Shown here one piece after another: positions 1 through 5,110 of a stretch of DNA of 5,110 nucleotides. Every line of letters starts with the position of its first letter. Position 1 is the first letter of the stretch. This stretch comes from Alphaproteobacteria bacterium (GTDB taxonomy: Bacteria; Pseudomonadota; Alphaproteobacteria; 16-39-46). Under the pieces are notes generated by a model. The model worked only from the letters and a program-made list of their open reading frames with translations. It was not told the origin of the DNA and did not search any database. The DNA lies in contig CANMHY010000085.1 of NCBI GenBank assembly GCA_947497675.1, positions 1-5,110 on the forward strand, given 5' to 3'. A program made the position numbers and the translations under genes.

Positions 1-83
1 CAAAGGGGCACAAATTTTTTGCCGGGTTCGAAGTTATCTCCTCACGTGTCAAAAAAATGACATAAGTGCCACAGACGCTTTAA

Positions 84-179
84 ACATCCTCTTCTCAGGA
101 AAACTCCCAGATTTTTGTATCCTTCCATAATCTTGGTGAATGCTTACAAGAAATAAAATTAGCGGCTAAACAAGGAGAT
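84..179 (+). other. Coding-like upstream remnant of the Sel1-repeat gene
   Basis: This stretch is in the same frame as the Sel1 gene that starts at 180 and has no stop after the TAA at 81-83. Its last part reads FHNLGECLQEIKLAAKQGD, which is recognisably a Sel1 repeat (the NLG and LAAKQGD ends) lacking about 16 residues in the middle. It contains no ATG, GTG or TTG codon in frame. The repeat pattern therefore extends upstream of any usable start, and no signal peptide precedes it. I infer that the original N-terminus was lost by deletion and/or stop codons (TAA at 63-65 and 81-83). Bases 1-62 hold nothing I can assign; a short open stretch in another frame ends with TGA at 58-60 and could be the end of an upstream gene. 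Confidence 0.5.
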
Positions 180-962
180 ATGAACGCACAATTTAATTTA
201 GGTATTATGTATGCAACTGGAAAAGGCGCCCCTCGAGATTATAAGGAAGCTGTCAAATGGATACCAATGTCTGCAGAACAAGGAAATGCTGAGGCACAAT
301 TCAGTTTGGGGTGGGCCTATTTAGAAGGAAATGGAGTTACTCAGGATTATAAAAAAGCAATGAAGTGGTATCATTTAGCTGCCGAGCAAGACCATATTGA
401 TGCTTATGTCCACTTAGGAAATATGTCTGCTGAAGGAGGAGAAGGTTCCAGCTTTCAAGAAGCTTCTAAATGGTATTCTTTAGCAGCAGAAAATGGAAAT
501 ACTGAAGCTCAATTTAGGTTAGGGAGTATGTATTCAAGTGGAGAAGGAGTCTTTCAAGACGATCAAGCAGCCCTCAAGTGTTATCACTTGGCTGCACAAG
601 GAGACTACCCTTATGCACAATACGCCCAATGTAACCTTGCTGGGGCATATGAAAGAGGAGAAGGAGTTTCTCAAGATTATCAACAAGCTTATAAATTGTA
701 TCGCTCATCAGCAGTCCATGGAATTCCTGAATCTCAATTTAATTTAGGAAATATGTATTCAAGGGGTAAAGGGATTTCTCAAGATTACCAACAAGCTTAT
801 AAATGGTATCTCCTGGCTATAGAAAATGGTTTTAAGACGACAATTAATGGTACAAGAGAACATCTAATGGAAATACGTCAATTAATGCTACCTACCCAAA
901 TAAAAAAAGCAGAGGAATTGGCAAAAAAATGCTTGCAAGAAAACTATAAAAATTGTGATTAG
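180..962 (+). CDS. Sel1-like repeat (SLR/TPR-like) protein, probably N-terminally truncated
   Basis: This 260-residue protein consists almost entirely of Sel1-like repeats. They lie at about residues 1-36, 37-72, 73-107, 108-146 (with a short insertion), 147-182 and 183-218, followed by a 42-residue non-repeat tail with a charged helical segment (KKAEELAKKC). Each unit follows the family pattern AQFNLGxMYxxGxGVxQDYxxAxKWYxLAAExGN. SLR proteins fold as helical solenoids and act as protein-binding scaffolds, often exported and host-interacting in intracellular bacteria; the partner here is unknown. The ATG at 180 is the only usable start. The AAGGAG before it lies just 2 bases away and also encodes part of a repeat (QGD), so it may not be a genuine ribosome site. 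There is no signal peptide. The family is clear, but whether the gene is intact is doubtful. It stands alone, convergent with the Fic gene, and ends in TAG. Confidence 0.8.
   Translation: MNAQFNLGIMYATGKGAPRDYKEAVKWIPMSAEQGNAEAQFSLGWAYLEGNGVTQDYKKAMKWYHLAAEQDHIDAYVHLGNMSAEGGEGSSFQEASKWYSLAAENGNTEAQFRLGSMYSSGEGVFQDDQAALKCYHLAAQGDYPYAQYAQCNLAGAYERGEGVSQDYQQAYKLYRSSAVHGIPESQFNLGNMYSRGKGISQDYQQAYKWYLLAIENGFKTTINGTREHLMEIRQLMLPTQIKKAEELAKKCLQENYKNCD
667..810 (+). repeat. Near-identical DNA copies inside adjacent Sel1 repeats (108-bp period)
   Basis: Bases 667-702 and 775-810 are almost identical at the DNA level (both read TTTCTCAAGATTA, then CAACAAGCTTATAAAT). They are offset by exactly 108 bases, which is 36 codons or one Sel1 repeat. 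The other repeats of the gene are similar mainly at the protein level. This pair therefore points to a more recent unit duplication or gene conversion within the array. Confidence 0.75.
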
Positions 963-1164
963 GGGGCAATATAAAATAACTTTTAAATTTGAATAATAGA
1001 AGGATTTCGAACTTTGTTGGCTACGTTACCAGACACCGATCTCCCAAATGCCCTGAAGAGGCATCTCCCAACGCACATTTCTCCGACGCCTCAAGAGCCT
1101 CTCAAAACGCTTTCCACGCTCTCTCCAACAGAAAAACCAGCGTCTTAGGCCAGTTTAAAAACGA
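963..1164. other. Convergent intergenic region with a C-rich island
   Basis: These 202 bases separate the 3' ends of the Sel1 and Fic genes. By hand count bases 1021-1140 are about 52 percent G+C (63 of 120), clearly richer than the flanking Sel1 gene, and the + strand is very C-rich. An open frame crosses it on the + strand from a TTG at 989 to 1216, but it has no ribosome-binding site, runs into the end of the Fic gene and matches no family I recognise. No hairpin followed by a T-run, and so no classical terminator, was found for either gene. The island could be a dispersed intergenic repeat, but that cannot be decided from one copy. Confidence 0.45.
1039..1071. repeat. Small hairpin flanked by 9-bp direct repeats
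   Basis: ATCTCCCAA occurs at 1039-1047 and again at 1063-1071. Between and slightly overlapping the second copy, ATGCC (1048-1052) can pair with GGCAT (1060-1064) around a 7-base loop. The arrangement is compact and lies in the C-rich island. It may be part of a dispersed repeat or a structured RNA, or it may be chance. Confidence 0.35.
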
Positions 1165-2499
1165 TCATTTCCAATTGGCATGCCATCTTGTAAATTCAGA
1201 GGGACGCAAAGAATAACGCGCTATGTTTCCGTCGTGGAGGCTCATGATTTCTGTTTCCACGATTTCAATAAAGCGGCTCTGGTCTTTTTCAACAATGTCT
1301 CGACGGGCACGTTCATAAATATAACTGTCAGCTTTCTTTTTATCCATTGTCTGAACCACAACCTCTCGAACACTCTTTTTTATCTCCTCTCGATACGTCA
1401 TTCGAAAAGGATCTGGTTCTCCTAAAGATCTTTGAATTTGAGAATAACGTGCACAGGAGCGTTCATAGGCCCCCACAAAAACATCCTTTAAGGCATCAAT
1501 ACGATTATGTTCATAAATATCCAACATTGCATTAATATACTCTTGTTCTGGAACATCCACAAAAGAGAGCGGGCAAAAATTATGCGTGATAAGTGGAATA
1601 TTGGCAGCAAGCCGCGAGACACGTTTATTAACATCTTCAAAAGGTTGAAGATAAGGTAAATGAACCATCTCAAAAAATGCACTTTCAAAGGGATTTTGAA
1701 TTTGAGAGACACGCTCAAGAATTTGATCAAAATAGAGCTCAATTTGTTGAGGAATAGAGGGAGGGATATAGACAGAGTGCGTTATCCCGACAGGAATACT
1801 TCGTAAACGTCCACACGCCGTTGGATCCTCCAAAAGGTTTTCAGAAAGCAATGCATGTAGGTTCAAAAGAGTATATCGGTTAAACCCTATTTCAGCCACC
1901 ATCTCCACCAAAAATTCAATGGCAGCTTTGTGATTAAGAATCATTTGCGTTTCTTGAGGGGTTTTATTATCAGCGGCAATACCATTTTGCAGCAAACGTT
2001 CTGTTTGAAGAAGAGAATAAGTATTTCCCTCAAGACGCGATGAATTCCAGGATAAATCAATGATGAGGCGACTTAAAAGATGTTTTGCATAAGTTCCAGC
2101 CGGAAGCATCGACTGTTGAGGCCTGCCAATAGCCGCGAGATGGTCACGGACAGAAAGAGGAAGGTAAAAGGTTTTTCCAGGAATATAGACTTCCAAAAAA
2201 TTTGGATTATACAGAATTGGTTCTCTCACGTGGGGTTTAACCGGCTCTTGAATCTTCTGACTTTCATGCCAAGAGAGACTATTTTTTGTTATAATTTTTG
2301 GAAGATTCTCATTAGCTCTATAACGCGTAGATCTGCCTCGCCCAATCTTTTTTACAACTCCTTTTGTAATAAAAGATGCTAATCGTCGTTGCAAAGTTCT
2401 TTTAGAAAGATTTACCTGTTGACCGAGTTCTTCAATAGATAAACCTTCAGAGCTTATTGCAATGAGGTTTAAGATCATATTTTGTGGATCTATTTGCAT
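1165..2499 (-). CDS. Winged-helix Fic-domain protein with Gln in place of the catalytic His
   Basis: The protein has 444 residues. Residues about 7-62 form a winged helix-turn-helix (recognition-helix region LSKRTLQRRL, then a basic wing KKIGRGRSTRYR), predicting DNA binding. Residues about 135-350 form the Fic fold. Fic enzymes usually transfer AMP or another nucleotide-derived group to a target protein. The motif S153-x-x-x-E157-G158 matches the inhibitory helix that blocks ATP binding in autoinhibited Fic proteins. The core motif HxFx(D/E)GN(G/K)RxxR appears at 285-296 as QPFEDVNKRVSR, with Q285 at the catalytic His position and V290 at the Gly; F287, D289, N291, R293 and R296 remain. Classical AMPylation is therefore doubtful. 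The C-terminal 75 residues are charged and helical. I chose the ATG at 2499 because AGAAGG (2506-2511) sits 6 bases upstream. A frame extension to a TTG at 2568 would only translate the promoter repeats. Autoregulation is likely. It ends in TGA. Confidence 0.9.
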   Translation of the reverse strand: MQIDPQNMILNLIAISSEGLSIEELGQQVNLSKRTLQRRLASFITKGVVKKIGRGRSTRYRANENLPKIITKNSLSWHESQKIQEPVKPHVREPILYNPNFLEVYIPGKTFYLPLSVRDHLAAIGRPQQSMLPAGTYAKHLLSRLIIDLSWNSSRLEGNTYSLLQTERLLQNGIAADNKTPQETQMILNHKAAIEFLVEMVAEIGFNRYTLLNLHALLSENLLEDPTACGRLRSIPVGITHSVYIPPSIPQQIELYFDQILERVSQIQNPFESAFFEMVHLPYLQPFEDVNKRVSRLAANIPLITHNFCPLSFVDVPEQEYINAMLDIYEHNRIDALKDVFVGAYERSCARYSQIQRSLGEPDPFRMTYREEIKKSVREVVVQTMDKKKADSYIYERARRDIVEKDQSRFIEIVETEIMSLHDGNIARYSLRPSEFTRWHANWK

Positions 2500-2505
2500 A
2501 TCGCA

Positions 2506-2511
2506 CCTTCT
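2506..2511 (-). promoter_or_regulatory. Ribosome-binding site deciding the Fic start
   Basis: On the - strand AGAAGG lies 6 bases before the ATG at 2499. It immediately follows the repeat array, and it is the reason for choosing this start over the upstream TTG at 2568. Confidence 0.7.
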
Positions 2512-2513
2512 TT

Positions 2514-2559
2514 TGGCGCGATAATAGAATCGCGCCACTATCGCGCCATTATCGCGCCA
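2514..2559. promoter_or_regulatory. Operator-like array of GGCGCGAT units upstream of the Fic gene
   Basis: On the + strand ATCGCGCCA occurs at 2529-2537, 2540-2548 and 2551-2559, three perfect 9-bp units with an exact 11-bp period (about one DNA helical turn). The inverted copy TGGCGCGAT lies at 2514-2522, separated from the nearest unit by 6 bases, which gives a perfect 9+9 palindrome. A degenerate unit (ATCGCACC) lies at 2500-2507, touching the start codon. Units presented on one face of the helix, overlapping the predicted -10 box and leader, are what a repressor-binding site looks like. The winged-helix domain of the Fic protein just downstream is the obvious candidate ligand; this is inference. 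In RNA the inverted pair would form a 9-bp hairpin just before the ribosome-binding site, so an RNA-level role is also possible. Confidence 0.75.
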
Positions 2560-2576
2560 TTTTTTCAAATAAGCAA
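2548..2576 (-). promoter_or_regulatory. Predicted sigma70-type promoter of the Fic gene
   Basis: On the - strand TTGCTT (2571-2576) and GATAAT (2548-2553) are separated by 17 bases, the optimal spacing. The -10 box straddles two units of the repeat array, so a protein bound there would block RNA polymerase. Transcription would start near 2541 and give a leader of roughly 42 bases that contains the inverted pair of repeats. Confidence 0.6.
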
Positions 2577-2605
2577 GAAAAATTCTAACCCAAAATCAGT
2601 GTTTT

Positions 2606-4168
2606 TTAGACCTTACTTTTTTTGTGTCTCATCTCAGGAGATTTCTTATGATGACTCAAGGGCGTAATGTCTTTGAGTTGGTGTGCTTGAAGATCTAGTT
2701 GATCTGCAAGTTCATGATTATCTTGATCATCCTCTCTCAGCTGTTCTGCAAGGGAGAACAGATGGTCAACGAGTCGTTGATTCTTCATTTGTTGTTCAAT
2801 GGGAAATCCAAAACCAAAAGGAGCTCCGACGGATGCTGCATAAGCTTGTTGAGCTTCATTATAGCCGAGAACTGAGAGATCGTGTGTTGCTTGTTTACGG
2901 ACAATGTCTCCTTGCTTGCCTTCCAGTGCTGAGGCATAGCGAGAAGCCAATACGCCCTTTGCTGCATCTCCCTTTAAAATAGCATGAATTTCGCCTTGAA
3001 GTTTTTCCGTTTTTTCTTATAGCGTCTGAATTTCTTTTGTTTTACTTTGGATATGATTCTCTTGTTCTTCCATTTTTTTCGCATCTATCTCAATACGGCT
3101 TTGAAGACCTTTTAGAGTTGCACCCTGTGGAAGAGGGATCTCTCTGGCAATGATGGCTTTATTTTTTTCGATTTTCTCACGAAGAGTGTTGATCTTTTCT
3201 TGATCTCCCCGAACGTTTTCCACCAGGCTTGAAATGCTGTTCTCAGTTGCTTGAACGGCTCTTGTCCGTTGAAGCACTGGATCTGGAAGATGATCTTGAA
3301 GTGCTCGTATTTCATGTGAAGAAAGAAGAGTTGGTGAGGCAAGTTCTTTTGACGTTGCTTGAGGAGTAGGCGTTAGTTGAAGAGTAGGGGGAACACCCTT
3401 CGTGGTTTCGGTAGGGAGGGCAAGTGTTGAAAGACTGGGAGCTTCCGTGGCTGCTTTAAAGGTGACAGGCACAGAAACAGGCTCTGCTACCACGGGTGCA
3501 GAAGCCGGTTGAATCGGAACAGATTCAAGAGAGGGTCTTTCCGCTTCAGGGATAACTGATTGAATGGCAAAGTGGTTTTGGAGAAGAGGGGCACGATCGC
3601 TTTCGTTTTCTGTAGAGACAACTGCAGGGGCAGCCTCTCCAACAGGCACAGCAACGGATGCAAACTCCGAGGCACCCACAGCGTCTTCATGAGAGAGCTC
3701 GGAACTTTTTGGTGCAATAATTTGAGAAGCCAACGGAAGATTCTCTTCTTTTGCAGGTGCAAGCGCAGGGGAAGCCTAACCAACAGGCACAACAACGGGT
3801 GTAGACTCGGGTGCAACCTCTGTACCTTCGTCAGAGGACTCAGAGCTTTCTGGTGCCATAATTTGAGAATCAGGGTTAGGATTTTCTTCGACTGGACTGT
3901 CTTCTGGCGCTTCTTGTGATCCAAGAGCAAGTGCTCCTCCTTCTTGAGCATTCAACGTTTGGACATATTCAGCACGTGTCAAAGAAGTTCTAAGAACTTG
4001 CTTTAAACAGATATCACATGTCTTAAGATCCGAATCGGGCTCCAGGAGAATTTTGTTACATATTTTAGGCGTAAGCTTTTGGGAAGGAACGTCTGTCATT
4101 GCTTGAGAAGAAGAACCGCAAAACAGCTAAATCAGCAAGAATAGAGAAAAATATCTAAGGGTCATCAT
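2606..4168 (-). pseudogene. Exported Pro/Ala-rich coiled-coil protein interrupted by three in-frame stops
   Basis: One frame of 521 codons runs from ATG 4168 to TAA 2606-2608. It is broken by TAG at 4127-4129 (codon 14), TAG at 3776-3778 (codon 131) and TAA at 3017-3019 (codon 384), without any frameshift. Residues 1-23 form a signal peptide (MMTLRYFSLFLLI, stop, LFCGSSSQA) with a plausible signal peptidase I site after SQA. Next come a small segment with C37 and a C51-D-I-C54 pair, then about 200 residues of Pro/Ala/Val/Glu/Ser-rich linker containing a tandem duplication. About 150 residues of charged coiled coil follow (for example TLREKIEKNKAIIAREI), then a Gly/Phe-rich patch (GAPFGFGF) and a basic tail (RHKKSKV). 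The coiled-coil pattern continues across the third stop (QTL, stop, EKTEKLQGEI), which supports a single ancestral gene. I recognise no family; a surface or secreted host-interacting protein is a guess. Fragments could be made from internal starts at 4099 or 3733 (TTG). A promoter survives at 4185-4213. Confidence 0.8.
3624..3905. repeat. Tandem duplication of 141 bp in the secreted-protein linker
   Basis: Bases 3624-3764 and 3765-3905 are two diverged copies with an exact offset of 141 bases (47 codons). Anchors include CCAACAGGCACA at 3639-3650 and 3780-3791, and GGTGCAATAATTTGAGAA at 3711 matched by GGTGCCATAATTTGAGAA at 3852. At the protein level the copies read SQIMAPESSESSDEG...VVPVG and SQIIAPKSSELSHED...AVPVGE. 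The frame is kept through both copies, consistent with unit expansion while the gene was functional. Confidence 0.8.
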
Positions 4169-4184
4169 TGAATTCTCATTTTTT

Positions 4185-4213
4185 ATTATTTTTAATTCGA
4201 AAGCATGTGACAA
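4185..4213 (-). promoter_or_regulatory. Predicted promoter of the stop-interrupted secreted-protein gene
   Basis: On the - strand TTGTCA (4208-4213) and AATAAT (4185-4190) are 17 bases apart, each matching the sigma70 consensus at 5 of 6 positions. Transcription would begin about 10 bases before the ATG at 4168, giving a very short leader with only a weak GAG ribosome site 6 bases before the start. The promoter looks intact although the coding region is broken. Confidence 0.5.
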
Positions 4214-4338
4214 GAAATCAAGACAACTTACGAGACCTTTATTTTCTTATCTCATCTTATGTACTTATGAGTATATCAACATTTTTGAGAAAAGTTCAAA
4301 CGAAAATTCAACGGAGTCTTAATCTATCATTAGAAGAT

Positions 4339-4365
4339 AGAAGGAAGAGGACACCTCTCCCTTCC
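4339..4365 (-). terminator. Strong hairpin downstream of the FKBP gene, terminator-like
   Basis: On the - strand transcript, bases 4364-4354 pair with 4350-4340 to form an 11-bp stem with a 3-base loop. One G-U pair makes the stem continuous, whereas the + strand version has an A-C mismatch at the same place, so the structure favours - strand RNA. It starts 28 bases after the FKBP stop codon. The sequence after the stem is only moderately U-rich, so termination may be inefficient or the hairpin may act in mRNA 3'-end protection. The other 4169-4392 sequence contains a 12-base palindrome (4373-4384, GACTTTTAAGTC on the - strand) and a run of nine G. Confidence 0.5.
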
Positions 4366-4392
4366 AAAAGATGACTTAAAAGTCCCCCCCCC

Positions 4393-4809
4393 TCAGTTAA
4401 CATCAAGAAGTTCTACCTCAAAAACGAGCGTCGCATTTGGTGGAATAGCGCCCCCAGCACCCCTGCTGCCATAACCGAGATCTGCAGGAATAATAAGTTT
4501 ACGCTTTCCACCAACTTTCATCGAGAGAACACCCTCATCCCATCCTTTAATAACCTGTCCTACCCCAATGGTAAAATCAAACGGGTCACCACGATCGACA
4601 GAGCTGTCAAACTTCTTTCCAGAGGTCAACGTTCCCGTATAATGGACTTTTACTTTTTGGCCGATCTTCGGAGACGGACCCGTTCCGATGATTTCATCTA
4701 TATATTGGAGCCCTGACGGTGTTGTCGTGATCACTTCCTCTGAAGCACCAGAGTTTTGAGCATTCTGATTCTCGAGAATGACACTTGGTGGCGTATCTGC
4801 ATAATCCAT
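4393..4809 (-). CDS. FKBP-type peptidyl-prolyl cis-trans isomerase
   Basis: This 138-residue protein catalyses cis-trans isomerisation of peptide bonds before proline, assisting protein folding. Residues about 32-138 are one complete FKBP domain. By alignment from memory with human FKBP12, the pocket residues are present: Y57 (VHYTG), F67-D68 (KFDSS), F77 and F79 (PFDF), V86-I87 and W90 (VIKGW), Y113 (LGYGSRG), I122 (AIPPNA) and F130 (LVFEVEL), so it should be active. Residues 1-31 are polar, without a signal peptide or membrane segment, which points to a cytoplasmic location; an in-frame stop a few codons upstream excludes a longer N-terminus. The start has AGGAA (4816-4820) 6 bases upstream. 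It is shorter than periplasmic FkpA/Mip proteins, which carry an N-terminal dimerisation domain. It ends in TGA followed by a G9 run and a hairpin, and is probably monocistronic. Confidence 0.95.
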   Translation of the reverse strand: MDYADTPPSVILENQNAQNSGASEEVITTTPSGLQYIDEIIGTGPSPKIGQKVKVHYTGTLTSGKKFDSSVDRGDPFDFTIGVGQVIKGWDEGVLSMKVGGKRKLIIPADLGYGSRGAGGAIPPNATLVFEVELLDVN

Positions 4810-5110
4810 CGTAATTTCCTGTATGTTAAACCTTATGTTAAAAATAGAATAGATCTCATCCTTTAAATCATATTTTCCAAAAGATTGTCCAGAAAAACTT
4901 CAAAAGTACCCCTCTCTCAGAAAAATACACGTCTCCTTCAGACAAGAGTTTACTTCTCTCTAAAAGATTGATAAGGTCCGAGAGGTCTGAAATTTTCAAA
5001 ATACGTGTTTTTCATGAAACTTATCACTTGTAACAGTAATCCTCCGCTCGCAAACGCAATTTCTGCTTATTTGTCTATACCCATTACAAGTGCGATTATC
5101 CGGAAATTTC
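4810..5110. other. Upstream region of the FKBP gene without a convincing gene
   Basis: Apart from the FKBP ribosome site this 301-base stretch has no supported gene. On the - strand a short open frame (4999-4868, TTG start, 43 codons) encodes a plausible-looking peptide with a hydrophobic end ([12 protein letters not shown]), but it lacks a ribosome site and the TTG start is weak. It could be the tail of a decayed gene. I found no promoter with good -35 and -10 boxes for FKBP, although one must lie here if the gene is transcribed alone. No tRNA or other RNA gene was seen. Confidence 0.4.
5025..5092. repeat. 9-bp inverted repeat near the window edge
   Basis: CACTTGTAA (5025-5033) is the exact reverse complement of TTACAAGTG (5084-5092), with a 50-base spacer. 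Two distant half-sites could be an operator pair, the base of a long stem, or chance. No gene next to it suggests which. Confidence 0.35.

Noticed and set aside
989..1216. A 75-codon + strand frame after the Sel1 gene
   Set aside because: It has a TTG start with no ribosome site, overlaps the 3' end of the Fic gene, and its composition reflects the C-rich island. Kept only as a possible repeat region.
2529..2559. CRISPR array
   Set aside because: The units are 9 bp with 2-bp spacers at an 11-bp period, far too short for CRISPR repeats and spacers, and no cas gene is present.
2500..2568. N-terminal extension of the Fic protein to a TTG at 2568
   Set aside because: The extra 23 residues are encoded by the promoter boxes and the repeat array, the TTG has no ribosome site, and a good site precedes the ATG at 2499.
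3487..3951. A 154-codon Leu-rich frame on the - strand
   Set aside because: It is an out-of-frame reading of the Pro/Ala-rich linker and its tandem duplication; the in-frame reading carries the signal peptide and coiled coil.
2606..4168. Genome-wide reassignment of TAG/TAA to sense codons
   Set aside because: The idea is tempting because Fic and FKBP end in TGA while the secreted gene has TAG and TAA inside. However, the Sel1 gene ends plausibly at TAG, the inferred ancestral residues at the stops differ (Glu at one, probably Leu in the signal peptide), and the intact genes offer no support.
4168..4374. A 68-codon + strand frame between the FKBP and secreted-protein genes
   Set aside because: It starts at TTG without a ribosome site, overlaps the predicted promoter and hairpin of the opposite strand, and resembles no known protein.
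4868..4999. A 43-codon - strand peptide upstream of FKBP
   Set aside because: It has a TTG start, no ribosome site and no recognisable family; possibly a fragment of a lost gene but not supportable as a CDS.

Overview
The window is AT-rich bacterial DNA. It contains a Sel1-repeat gene, a helix-turn-helix Fic gene, a signal-peptide-bearing low-complexity gene broken by stop codons, and an FKBP prolyl isomerase gene. Sel1 and Fic proteins together with a putative secreted Pro/Ala-rich coiled-coil protein are typical of host-associated Gram-negative bacteria such as amoeba or protist symbionts. That assignment is an inference. No gene here identifies a taxon.

Layout. Bases 1-179 hold no complete gene, but the last 96 bases continue the Sel1 reading frame upstream of its only usable start codon, so that gene looks eroded at its 5' end. 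The Sel1-repeat gene (180-962) is the only + strand gene. A C-rich intergenic island with a small hairpin between direct repeats (963-1164) separates it from the convergent Fic gene on the - strand (start 2499, stop 1165). The Fic protein has an N-terminal winged helix, an SxxxEG inhibitory-helix motif, and a Fic core in which Gln stands in place of the catalytic His. Its promoter and leader carry a conspicuous array of 9-bp units: three direct copies spaced 11 bp apart and one inverted copy. The array overlaps the predicted -10 box and is the most striking regulatory feature of the window.

Upstream of fic, on the same strand, 4168-2606 is one continuous reading frame for a predicted exported protein: signal peptide, small CxxC-containing segment, Pro/Ala/Val/Glu-rich linker with a 141-bp tandem duplication, long coiled coil and basic tail. 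It is interrupted by three in-frame stop codons (TAG, TAG, TAA), yet the frame shows no shift from the first ATG to the terminal TAA. A good sigma70-like promoter still precedes it. The duplicated copy shows that one stop arose by a single GAG-to-TAG change. The simplest reading is a recently inactivated secreted protein; stop-codon readthrough is a less likely alternative.

Farther upstream, the complete FKBP gene (4809-4393) is probably monocistronic, with a strong hairpin just after its stop. The last 301 bases (4810-5110) contain no convincing gene, only a 9-bp inverted repeat.

No functional coupling among the four genes is evident. The only likely regulatory circuit is autoregulation of the HTH-Fic gene through its repeat array.
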